Shown one piece after another: positions 1-6,295 of a DNA stretch of 6,295 bases. The number at the start of each line of letters is the position of its first letter. The stretch's first letter is position 1. The stretch is from Clostridia bacterium (lineage in GTDB: Bacteria > Bacillota > Clostridia > Oscillospirales > RGIG577). The stretch is taken from the NCBI GenBank assembly GCA_017419325.1, contig JAFOLN010000114.1, positions 1 to 6,295 of the forward strand. The letters run 5' to 3'. Under the pieces are notes generated by a model. The model saw only the letters and a program-made list of their open reading frames with translations, was not told where the DNA came from and made no database searches. The position numbers and the translations under genes are program-made.

Positions 1-2723
1 GCCTGCATGCCCGCGTCATGCGCCGCCTTAACGTCCTCGGCAAAGGCGTTCGCCGTCATGGCGAGTATCGGAACGGACGAAAGCTCCCCGTTCCCCAGCG
101 CACGTATAGCCCTCGTGGCGCTGTATCCGTCCATGACGGGCATCTGTATATCCATGAGCACGGCGTCGTAATATCCCGGCTCGGATGACGCGACCATATC
201 GACGGCCGCCTGCCCGTTTTCGGCCGTCTCCACTATGAAGCCGAGCTCTTTTAGTATCATGCTTGCTATATCCATGTTTATAACGTTGTCCTCCACCAAA
301 AGAAGCCTCTTTCCTATGAAGTCCACGTCGTCATCCTCCGCGGCGCCGTCCTGCGGCTCCTCCGATGCGGGCATATCGCTCTCGCTTGCCAGCTTCAGCT
401 TTACGCGGATGATTATTTCCGTTCCGCTGCCCGGTGAGGTGAGCACCTCTATCGTGCCGCCCATTATGTCGACTATGCTCTTCGTTATGGCAAGACCGAG
501 CCCCGTGCCCTCGATGCCGCTGTCGGTGCTGGTGCGCTCGCGCTCGAAGGCGTTGAACATCCTTTCAACGAATTCGCTCGACATGCCTATGCCGCTGTCG
601 CGGACACGCATCTCATACGAGCCGTATCCGTTACCGCCGCCGCCCGTTTCCCAGACGGACACGTTTATCGTGCCGCCCTCGGGCGTGAATTTATATGCGT
701 TTCCCACCACGTTCAGAAGCACGCGGGTCATGTTCTTTTTGTCGCACCACACGAATCTGTTCTGCACCTGCGACGTGTGTACGGAGAAGTCGAGGGATTT
801 CTGTGCCATCTGATTTGAGAACAGCTCTCTTATGCTCCCGAACAGCTCCGTGATGTCCGTGGGCACGAACTGAAGCTCCACCGTGCCGCTCTCAATGCGG
901 CTCATTTCAAGCACGTCGTTTATCAGCTCCAGAAGATGGCGGCTCGACGCGTCTATCTTTTCAAGGTATTCGCGGACGGTCCCCGCGTCGCGCTCCTTCA
1001 TCGCAAGGCCCGTGTAGCCGATTATCGCGTTCATCGGCGTGCGTATGTCGTGGGACATGTTAAAAAGGAACTGGCTTTTCGCAAGACTGCCCTCCACGGC
1101 GCGTATCTTTTCACGCTCTATGACCTCATGCTTTTTTCTTACAAGGTTCTGAATGTACATCATGACGGCGAGGCCGACGAAGACCACCACCATAAGAATT
1201 ATGCCGCCGTATATCAGAGTGGTTTTTACCTCTGCGCCCGCGTTTTTCATAATAAGCTTTGCCATCCACATGAGCGCGGAGTAAAGAAGCAGGGAGAAAA
1301 GCACTATGCCGGAGGTGGACATGCCCGTAAACTCCGCAAGCGTCGTTTCATTGACCGTTCTTATATAGAATATAAATCCGAGAAGGCACCATAAAGCCAG
1401 AAGGAAGAAGGCCGCGCCCCCCATTGCCTCCAGCGCCGCCATACGGGGCACGAGCTGCACGACGCCGAACGCCGCGGAAATGACGAATCCCGCCGCGCCG
1501 AAGATCTTCGCCCGCGCGTTCCCCTCCGTCCTGCCCGTCTTATAAGCCGCGGCGGAGGTGTATCCGAAGCCCACGATAGCTCCGAAGGACGTAAGGTCGA
1601 CAAACCAGTTGAGGGTGTTTCGGCCCAGCATGGAAAGCACGACGGAGATGAGCATTATGAAAAGTATGCTGTATTTAGTCTGCGCGAATCTTTCGGAGAG
1701 GATGTGATCCTCGGCCATTGTGGAGAGCACGCGCATTGCCGCGCGGAACGCGCCTATTATGCCGGTGAATATGGCGGCGAGAGCCGTGACCGCTATCACC
1801 GCAAGGCCGCCCCTGCCCATATATTCGTACGCCGCATTAAAAGTAGGCACCGACTCGATGCCCCGAAACTCGCTGAGCGCTCCGAGATACGCGCCCCAGG
1901 AATCGTATCCGTCGGGCACGAACGACACGCCTATAACGCTCATGGCCGCGTATATAAGGCCCGCCGCTATTATTCCCGTGAAGATTATTTTTCTTACGTT
2001 TTTCATGGGAAATTTAAAGTGAGCCGTGTCGAACGATACCGTATCGAAGCCCACGAACGCCCACGGGGCTAAGATCACGAGGGTAAAGACGGCATATCCG
2101 CGGTTCAGGCCCATCGTTCCGAAGGAACCGAGCACGTTTGCCGATACAGCATGGGGTATGCACACCGCGGCCGTTATCGCCGCGCCCAGCACGAGTATGA
2201 CCGCCAGCACCCTGTAAAGCATCTGCACGAAGGGCTTGGCAAAGATGAAAAGAAGGCCTATCGCAAGGAACGCGACCACCGATATGAGCACCTCCGCAAG
2301 GTATATCCTGCTGCCCGATATCGTATAGAAAATATCGGGCGCGGCAACGCCGTTCATGATCGTTCTCACGACGATAAAAAGGGCCGTGCCGTTAAGAAAA
2401 ACTATCGTAAGGTATGAGAGACATAAAAACCATGACGACAAAAACGCGTGGTCGCGCCCGAAGGCCTCCTTCGTGTACGAATACACGCCTCCCGTCCTCG
2501 GGCTGTGCGTCATAAGGTAGGCGAAATTTGAGGCTATGACGAGCATGGCAATTACGCCTATGGCAAGAGCCGCAAGCGTGCCCGCAGGTCCCGCGATGGG
2601 CAGAAAGGTGGTGCCGGGCATAACGAACGCGCCCCATCCCACCATAACGCCTATGGCCATCGCAAAGACGTCAAAGGACGAGAGATATCTGTCCAGACCT
2701 TTTTTGTTAAGCTGTCCGTTCAT
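1..2723 (-). CDS. APC-family permease fused to hybrid histidine kinase with receiver (3' end outside window)
   Basis: Probable membrane 'transceptor': an amino-acid-permease-like carrier covalently joined to a sensor kinase. At least 907 residues lie in one open frame; the ATG at 2723, the H-box and the codons at the left edge share one register, so the fusion is not a frameshift artefact. Residues 14-455 are an APC (LeuT-fold) permease with about 12 hydrophobic helices: the TM1 break G29-W30-G31 followed by AFVMPG, a TM6 GFD motif (225-227), and the loop after TM8 with MAEDHIL (336-342). Two further helices (about 470-490 and 501-523) and a charged helical linker precede HisKA (NMSHDIRTPMN, His558). 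HATPase_c follows: N-box N671/N675, G1 DSGIGM 709-714, G2 GTGLGL 739-744. The receiver has E811/D812, phosphoacceptor D858 and T890; its conserved Lys lies beyond the edge. The next in-frame Met (22) is inside TM1, so the first ATG is chosen. The gene lies 39 bases after the upstream kinase gene. The substrate is unknown, and whether it still transports cannot be told. Confidence 0.94.
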   Translation of the reverse strand, partial: MNGQLNKKGLDRYLSSFDVFAMAIGVMVGWGAFVMPGTTFLPIAGPAGTLAALAIGVIAMLVIASNFAYLMTHSPRTGGVYSYTKEAFGRDHAFLSSWFLCLSYLTIVFLNGTALFIVVRTIMNGVAAPDIFYTISGSRIYLAEVLISVVAFLAIGLLFIFAKPFVQMLYRVLAVILVLGAAITAAVCIPHAVSANVLGSFGTMGLNRGYAVFTLVILAPWAFVGFDTVSFDTAHFKFPMKNVRKIIFTGIIAAGLIYAAMSVIGVSFVPDGYDSWGAYLGALSEFRGIESVPTFNAAYEYMGRGGLAVIAVTALAAIFTGIIGAFRAAMRVLSTMAEDHILSERFAQTKYSILFIMLISVVLSMLGRNTLNWFVDLTSFGAIVGFGYTSAAAYKTGRTEGNARAKIFGAAGFVISAAFGVVQLVPRMAALEAMGGAAFFLLALWCLLGFIFYIRTVNETTLAEFTGMSTSGIVLFSLLLYSALMWMAKLIMKNAGAEVKTTLIYGGIILMVVVFVGLAVMMYIQNLVRKKHEVIEREKIRAVEGSLAKSQFLFNMSHDIRTPMNAIIGYTGLAMKERDAGTVREYLEKIDASSRHLLELINDVLEMSRIESGTVELQFVPTDITELFGSIRELFSNQMAQKSLDFSVHTSQVQNRFVWCDKKNMTRVLLNVVGNAYKFTPEGGTINVSVWETGGGGNGYGSYEMRVRDSGIGMSSEFVERMFNAFERERTSTDSGIEGTGLGLAITKSIVDIMGGTIEVLTSPGSGTEIIIRVKLKLASESDMPASEEPQDGAAEDDDVDFIGKRLLLVEDNVINMDIASMILKELGFIVETAENGQAAVDMVASSEPGYYDAVLMDIQMPVMDGYSATRAIRALGNGELSSVPILAMTANAFAEDVKAAHDAGMQ

Positions 2724-2735
2724 ATCGATTTTACA

Positions 2736-2741
2736 CTCCCT
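2736..2741 (-). promoter_or_regulatory. Ribosome binding site of the permease-kinase gene
   Basis: AGGGAG on the minus strand lies 12 nt before the ATG at 2723, slightly farther than usual. It is the only purine-rich site in the 39-base gap. The gap has no room for a convincing separate promoter, so translation is probably from the mRNA shared with the upstream kinase gene. Confidence 0.6.
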
Positions 2742-2762
2742 GCCGAAGCAAACAATATATAT

Positions 2763-5700
2763 CTACACCTTTATAAGAGTCTCCAGCGTTTCAAACAGAT
2801 CATCCGGCTCCACGGGCTTTGAAAGGTGCGCGTTCAGTCCCGCCTGAAGGGAACGCTGCACGTCCTCGTCGAAGGCGTTTGCCGTAAGCGCTATTATCGG
2901 AATCGTTTTCGCGTCCCCGTGAGAAGACGCGCGTATCGCCTTCGTCGCCTCAAGACCGTCCATCTCGGGCATCCTCATATCCATAAGTATGGCGTCGTAG
3001 TAGCCTTCGGGGTGCTCCATGAATTTCTCCACCGCGATGCGTCCGTTCTCGGCAAACTCCGACTCTATTTCACGCATTTCGAGCACCATCGCGATTATCT
3101 CCGCGTTGACGGGCATATCCTCCGCCAAAAGCACGCGGCGGCCGCGAAGGTCGGCGCGGTTCTCTGCGATCGTCTCTCTTTTCAGATTGAAAGCCTCGCG
3201 GAATTCGTCCATAACGCTTCCCGCGAACAGCGGCTTTGCAACGAACGTGTCAACTCCGGCCTTTTTCGCCTCCTGTGCCACGTCGTCCCAGTTGTATGCC
3301 GTAAGTATTATTATGGGGGTGTCGTTTCCGACGATCTCGCGTATGCGGCGGGTCGTCTCCACGCCGTCCATCCCGGGCATCTTCCAGTCGATGAGCAAAA
3401 GGTCGTAGTCGTCCATGCGTCCGTGGCGAAGCTTCACCAGCTCAATGCCCTTTTCGCCCGTGGGCGCGGTCTCGCAGACGATGCCCGCCTGCTTTAATAC
3501 TATCTGCGCGTGCTCGAGGGCGATGGGGTCGTCGTCGATCACAAGAACGCTGAGACCGGAGGGTTTCAGGCTGTCACCTTCGCCTCTTTCTTTGCCCTTC
3601 TTTGATTCTCCGAGCGTTACCGTAACGGTGAATGTGGAGCCCTTGCCCTTTTCGCTTTCCACCTCAATGGTGCCGTTCATGAGCTCAACGATGCTCTTCG
3701 TTATAGGCAAGCCGAGTCCCGTGCTTCCGTATTTGCTCGTTGAGGAGGAGTCCTCCTGGCTGAACGCGTCAAAAATGTGCGGCAGATATTCGGGGCTCAT
3801 GCCGATGCCCGTATCGCTTACGGTGAGCCGCAGGGTGGCCTGCCCGTTAAAACGGTGCAAGTCCTCTATTATGAACGTCACCTTGCCTCCCTCAGGCGTG
3901 AACTTTACGGCGTTGCCAAGAATATTTATCATTACCTGCTTAAGCTTCATGCCGTCGCCTATGTAGTGATCGTCTATCCTGCCAACGGTGCGGCACTCAT
4001 ACGTAAGCCCCTTTTCGGCACACTGGCCGCTTATTATCGTGTTGACCTGCTCCAGGTGCTTTGCGAAAGAAAAGTCCTCGTTTTTTATCACCATGCGCCC
4101 CGACTCTATGCGCGACATGTCGAGTATGTCGTTTATTATGCCTAAAAGGTGCTGCGCCGACGCGCCGATCTTCTGAAGATAGTCGCGCATCTTCGGGGAA
4201 ATGTCGGGCTCGTTGAGCGCGATGTTGTTAAGGCCTATGATGGCGTTCATGGGGGTGCGTATCTCATGGCTCATGTTGGAGAGGAACACCGTCTTTGCGC
4301 GGCTTGCCTGCTGGGCGGCGGTCAGCGCCTCCGTGAGCATCTGCTTCTGTGAAAGCTCGGCTCTCGTCTGCGCGTCCACGTCAACAAAGCATGCTCCCAC
4401 CTTGTGCACCGCAAAGTCGTCCCTGTCCTCTGGATGGCGCACTCCGGCGAAGCGCACGGCCTCGTAGTATTCCTTCCCGTCAATGCTTATCTTGTACGTA
4501 TACTGTATAATGAGGCTCTTCTTTAAGCCCTCCCTTACGGAATCGGGCTGTATGAAGTTTAAAAACTTCTCCCGGTATTCGGGCAGGATGTACGTATTGC
4601 AGTAGGCCGTGACAGCCTCCGTATATTTAAAGCTGTCTCCTGCCTTAAAGCCCGAAAGGTCGTTTCTCTGCTGATAGCAGATGCCCTCGTCGCGGTCAAG
4701 GTCAAGATAATATACGCTGCGGTAGTCTGATGACAGCGCGGTAATCATGTTCTGCTGCTGCTTTTGCTGCTCCCTCTGCGACAGTATCTCTTCCTGAAGG
4801 GCGAGGCGGCGCTCCATCTCCTGATGCTTTATCCTGTTTTCGGCCTCCGCCGTCTCCTTTTCGAGGATGAGACGCGAGTTCTTCCTCGTCTGAGCAATGA
4901 TGAAGGCGAACATAACGCCGAGTATCACGGCCGTAAGTATCGAAAGAATGAGGCTCCTTTTTATGATGTCGTCCGACACGGAGCTTATCCTCTCGCTTAT
5001 TACGCTCTCCTGCACAAGATAAGTAAGGAGCCAGTCCGTTCCGACTACGGGAACGTAGCTTAAGGTCATCTGTACCCCGTCGTATTTGAAGTGGACTATG
5101 CCGCCCTTCTGGGCTCCGAAATCCTCCTTTACTGTCTTAAGGGAATAGCCGTCGCTGAATGCGGCGGTTTCAAGCGCCGAAAAAAGGTTGTCCTCCGAGG
5201 CAAGGCCGCCCAGCACCGTATTGCTCAGCGGTATGCCGTCGCCCGTATATATATTGCAGAAGATGGCGTCCGAATTCTGCGACTTCATCGACACGCCCTG
5301 AAGCATTACGTTCATGTCCATCTCCATAAAGCAAGTGACGAGCTGCTTTCTGTCCATGAAAAAACCCCTGTATCTTATGGGCACGGCAATTACCACTCTT
5401 TTGTTTCTGCTCTCAAGGTTCTTTATCGAAATATCTGGCTTCGCCATTGTCTTGTAATCGAAGGAATATTGGTCTATATCGCTCGTTATGCCCTCGTCCG
5501 CCGTATATATAAGGCCGTCCTCGTCCACGAAGGCGAACCGCTCCAGCTTAAAGAGGCGCTTTATATTGCGCTGATACGCACGCATATGCTCAAGGTCGCT
5601 CAGATCCTCCGCGTCTATCAGTCCGAGGGCGATATTTATCACGTTTATGTTGTCCTGAAGGTTGTTTTCAACGACCTGCTCGCGTCTGCCCGCCAGCTCA

Positions 5701-5858
5701 TCGAGGTACAGCATGCTGACGGAGCGCACGGCTTCCGCGGTATCCCTCTGCGCGCTTCTGCCCGTCCACAATGTGCCGAGTATAAGGATCACCAGAACAA
5801 GAATGCCGCCTATAACGGCGATCCGGGCCGTCATATTGCTTCTCTTTCGCTGCTCCAT
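2763..5858 (-). CDS. Hybrid sensor histidine kinase, Cache-PAS-HisKA-HATPase-REC-REC
   Basis: A 1031-residue membrane sensor kinase that should autophosphorylate on His and relay phosphate through its own receivers. A short basic N-terminus leads to TM1 (11-31), then an extracellular double-Cache-like domain (about 35-298, with VDEDGLIYT at 111-119 and GTDWLLTY at 273-280) and TM2 (300-323). A Gln/Glu-rich coiled coil (327-370) and a PAS-like domain (371-500) of the kind seen in clostridial kinases follow. HisKA has NMSHEIRTPMN with His531. HATPase_c has N645/N649, DTGIGM 682-687 and STGLGL 712-717. REC1 has D775-D777, phosphoacceptor D824, T853 and K875. REC2 has E913/D914, D960, T992 and K1014. 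All catalytic residues are present, so it looks functional. I see no R-x-W-Y amino-acid-binding motif in the Cache domain, so the ligand is open. The start is set by GGGAGG 8 nt upstream. It is the first gene of the pair with the permease-kinase; no output domain is present. Confidence 0.96.
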   Translation of the reverse strand: MEQRKRSNMTARIAVIGGILVLVILILGTLWTGRSAQRDTAEAVRSVSMLYLDELAGRREQVVENNLQDNINVINIALGLIDAEDLSDLEHMRAYQRNIKRLFKLERFAFVDEDGLIYTADEGITSDIDQYSFDYKTMAKPDISIKNLESRNKRVVIAVPIRYRGFFMDRKQLVTCFMEMDMNVMLQGVSMKSQNSDAIFCNIYTGDGIPLSNTVLGGLASEDNLFSALETAAFSDGYSLKTVKEDFGAQKGGIVHFKYDGVQMTLSYVPVVGTDWLLTYLVQESVISERISSVSDDIIKRSLILSILTAVILGVMFAFIIAQTRKNSRLILEKETAEAENRIKHQEMERRLALQEEILSQREQQKQQQNMITALSSDYRSVYYLDLDRDEGICYQQRNDLSGFKAGDSFKYTEAVTAYCNTYILPEYREKFLNFIQPDSVREGLKKSLIIQYTYKISIDGKEYYEAVRFAGVRHPEDRDDFAVHKVGACFVDVDAQTRAELSQKQMLTEALTAAQQASRAKTVFLSNMSHEIRTPMNAIIGLNNIALNEPDISPKMRDYLQKIGASAQHLLGIINDILDMSRIESGRMVIKNEDFSFAKHLEQVNTIISGQCAEKGLTYECRTVGRIDDHYIGDGMKLKQVMINILGNAVKFTPEGGKVTFIIEDLHRFNGQATLRLTVSDTGIGMSPEYLPHIFDAFSQEDSSSTSKYGSTGLGLPITKSIVELMNGTIEVESEKGKGSTFTVTVTLGESKKGKERGEGDSLKPSGLSVLVIDDDPIALEHAQIVLKQAGIVCETAPTGEKGIELVKLRHGRMDDYDLLLIDWKMPGMDGVETTRRIREIVGNDTPIIILTAYNWDDVAQEAKKAGVDTFVAKPLFAGSVMDEFREAFNLKRETIAENRADLRGRRVLLAEDMPVNAEIIAMVLEMREIESEFAENGRIAVEKFMEHPEGYYDAILMDMRMPEMDGLEATKAIRASSHGDAKTIPIIALTANAFDEDVQRSLQAGLNAHLSKPVEPDDLFETLETLIKV

Positions 5859-5860
5859 TT

Positions 5861-5888
5861 ACAAAACCTCCCGTTTTGTCTGACAAAA
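5861..5888 (-). promoter_or_regulatory. Shine-Dalgarno hairpin and overlapping palindrome in the kinase leader
   Basis: The Shine-Dalgarno GGGAGG (5867-5872, 8 nt before the ATG) is flanked by perfect 7-base inverted arms, ACAAAAC and GTTTTGT (5861-5867 and 5873-5879), so most of it sits in a 5-nt loop. The upstream arm is also part of a second palindrome, TTTTGTCTGACAAAA (5874-5888), with 7-base arms around one central base. As RNA the middle segment can pair with either neighbour but not both. As DNA the 15-bp palindrome resembles a repressor operator, loosely like FadR-type GntR sites. The symmetry is directly visible; any regulatory role is inferred. Confidence 0.45.
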
Positions 5889-5961
5889 AGTCTGCTTTGC
5901 TATGTGCCATTTCGGTGAAGTGCGTCGTGTTCCAAGCCGTCTTTCCATATTTATTTAATCT

Positions 5962-5990
5962 ATTATATCACGCGGCGCCGCGCCAGTCCA
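5962..5990 (-). promoter_or_regulatory. Sigma-A-type promoter of the two-kinase operon
   Basis: On the minus strand TGGACT (5985-5990; 4 of 6 match to TTGACA) is followed after 17 bases by a perfect TATAAT (5962-5967). Transcription would start near 5955, giving a leader of about 97 nt before the kinase ATG at 5858. The spacer contains the perfect 12-bp palindrome CGCGGCGCCGCG at 5971-5982, a plausible operator since a bound protein would block polymerase. No other hexamer pair as good was seen in the region. Confidence 0.7.
5971..5982. promoter_or_regulatory. GC-rich palindrome in promoter spacer, candidate operator
   Basis: CGCGGCGCCGCG is its own reverse complement over all 12 bases and lies wholly between the -35 and -10 boxes, in otherwise AT-rich surroundings. 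Its position suits a repressor site or a spacer-distorting activator of the MerR type. The binding protein is unknown, and chance is possible for a GC-only word. Confidence 0.35.
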
Positions 5991-6031
5991 TAAAAATTAC
6001 GCGTTTCGGTTTTTTTGGGTTGTGTGGAGTT

Positions 6032-6060
6032 AAAAAAGTAATCCCCGCCGACAGGCGGGG
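6032..6060 (-). terminator. Terminator-like hairpin upstream of the kinase promoter
   Basis: Read leftwards, CCCCGCC-TGTC-GGCGGGG forms a perfect 7-bp GC stem with a 4-nt loop (6043-6060), then ATTAC and six Ts (6032-6037). The 5-nt gap before the T run makes it weaker than the terminator at 6151-6191. It could be a back-up terminator for the right-hand gene, or the 3' end of a short transcript from the 6061-6150 interval, although no good promoter was seen there. Confidence 0.5.
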
Positions 6061-6075
6061 GTATATGCGGGGATA

Positions 6076-6092
6076 TGAAGCCTTCGGCTTCA
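6076..6092. repeat. Short perfect inverted repeat (TTC loop)
   Basis: TGAAGCC-TTC-GGCTTCA is a 7-bp perfect stem with a 3-nt loop. No T run follows on either strand, so it is not a classic terminator. It may be a dispersed palindromic element or part of a processed leader or tail; only the symmetry is certain. Confidence 0.4.
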
Positions 6093-6150
6093 AAATAAGA
6101 TTTATGCGGATTAAAGTATGGTTTTTAGGTTTTTTTAATGCGACCGCGTT

Positions 6151-6191
6151 AAAGAAAAAAGCACAGACCGCGCTTTTTTTGCGGTCTGTGC
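6151..6191 (-). terminator. Strong intrinsic terminator of the right-hand gene
   Basis: On the minus strand GCACAGACCGC pairs perfectly with GCGGTCTGTGC (6181-6191 with 6161-6171; 11 bp, 9-nt loop), followed directly by TTTTTTCTTT (6160-6151). It begins 7 bases after the stop codon of the gene ending at 6199. It separates that gene's transcript from the kinase operon. Confidence 0.88.
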
Positions 6192-6198
6192 CGTTTTA

Positions 6199-6295
6199 CT
6201 ATTCCTCGGATTCCTGAGCGCCTTCGGCGTTCTCCGGCTGTCTGCCCTTTTGCACCACGGTCTTAAGCTGTTTTCTGCTCTGACGTATCTGCGAA
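6199..6295 (-). CDS. C-terminal tail of an unidentified protein (5' part outside window)
   Basis: Thirty-one codons run open from the right edge to a TAG at 6199-6201. The visible tail begins basic (RQSRKQLKTVVQKGRQ) and ends acidic and Glu/Ala-rich (AEGAQESEE), as in many disordered protein termini. Of the minus-strand frames examined, this is the one that stays open up to the terminator, which starts just after its stop; that pairing is the main evidence that it is real. I do not recognise the family. The terminator places it in a different transcription unit from the kinases. Confidence 0.7.
   Translation of the reverse strand, partial: SQIRQSRKQLKTVVQKGRQPENAEGAQESEE

Larger units (their letters stand above)
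5859..6198. other. Intergenic regulatory region between the unidentified gene and the kinase operon
   Basis: These 340 bases hold no convincing protein gene. From right to left they contain the terminator of the upstream gene, an AT-rich stretch (about 6093-6150) in which I see nothing specific, a short TTC-loop hairpin, a GC-rich terminator-like hairpin, the operon promoter, and a structured leader. Leftward initiation at 5985-5962 is the only well supported transcription start. Confidence 0.7.

Noticed and set aside
235..813. Plus-strand open frame of 192 codons with Ser/Pro-rich product
   Set aside because: It is antisense to the HATPase_c and receiver parts of the permease-kinase; the composition mirrors the opposite strand and no start signal was seen.
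1361..1603. Minus-strand 80-codon Arg/Ser-rich frame
   Set aside because: It is an alternative frame within the permease domain, which reads continuously through here.
2724..2762. Separate promoter for the permease-kinase gene in the 39-base gap
   Set aside because: The TATATAT-rich stretch is too close to the ribosome binding site and has no convincing -35; co-transcription is simpler.
2826..3497. Plus-strand open frame of 223 codons
   Set aside because: It is antisense to the two receiver domains, and its His/Arg/Val-rich composition is typical of a shadow frame.
5698..5910. Minus-strand 70-codon frame overlapping the kinase start
   Set aside because: It is out of frame with the kinase, lacks a Shine-Dalgarno, and its product is low-complexity Arg-rich.
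5091..5918. Long plus-strand open frame of 275 codons
   Set aside because: It lies antisense to the kinase, has no family motif, and follows from the codon bias of the true gene; the minus strand has full catalytic motifs here.
6075..6098. Tiny plus-strand ORF MKPSASK
   Set aside because: Seven codons overlapping a perfect hairpin, with no ribosome binding site.
1..6295. CRISPR array, insertion sequence, tRNA or rRNA
   Set aside because: No regularly spaced repeats, transposase motifs, terminal inverted repeats or recognisable RNA gene were seen on either strand.

Overview
The window is dominated by two long minus-strand genes, both multidomain sensory histidine kinases. They lie head to tail and are read leftwards from one promoter near position 5975. 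The style of the kinases, strong Shine-Dalgarno sites, intrinsic terminators and a GC-rich code that still prefers ATA for isoleucine suggest a gut-type clostridial Bacillota (Firmicutes). This is an inference from recalled family resemblance, not a search result.

Layout, in transcription order (right to left). At 6199-6295 is the C-terminal tail of an unidentified minus-strand gene, closed by a strong intrinsic terminator at 6151-6191. The 340-base intergenic region 5859-6198 holds that terminator, a second terminator-like hairpin (6032-6060), a free-standing hairpin (6076-6092), a near-consensus promoter with a 12-bp GC palindrome inside its spacer (5962-5990), and a leader of about 97 nt whose Shine-Dalgarno sequence sits in a hairpin loop. 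Gene A (2763-5858, 1031 aa) is a membrane hybrid kinase: extracellular double-Cache-like sensor, PAS-like domain, HisKA, HATPase_c and two receiver domains. After 39 bases comes gene B (2723 to beyond the left edge, at least 907 aa). It is one unbroken frame in which a complete APC-superfamily amino-acid-permease-like domain is fused to HisKA, HATPase_c and a receiver. Its last few tens of residues lie outside the window.

The most notable item is gene B, a transporter-kinase chimera. Its architecture recalls CbrA-type sensors, where an SLC5-type symporter is joined to a kinase, but here the carrier is APC/LeuT-fold and only about 35 residues separate the last membrane helix from the phospho-accepting His. 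The inferred picture is a two-sensor operon: gene A reads an extracellular ligand and gene B reads amino-acid binding or flux. Three receiver domains are present in total, but no DNA-binding output domain appears in the window, so the final response regulator or phosphotransfer partner must be encoded elsewhere or beyond the left edge.
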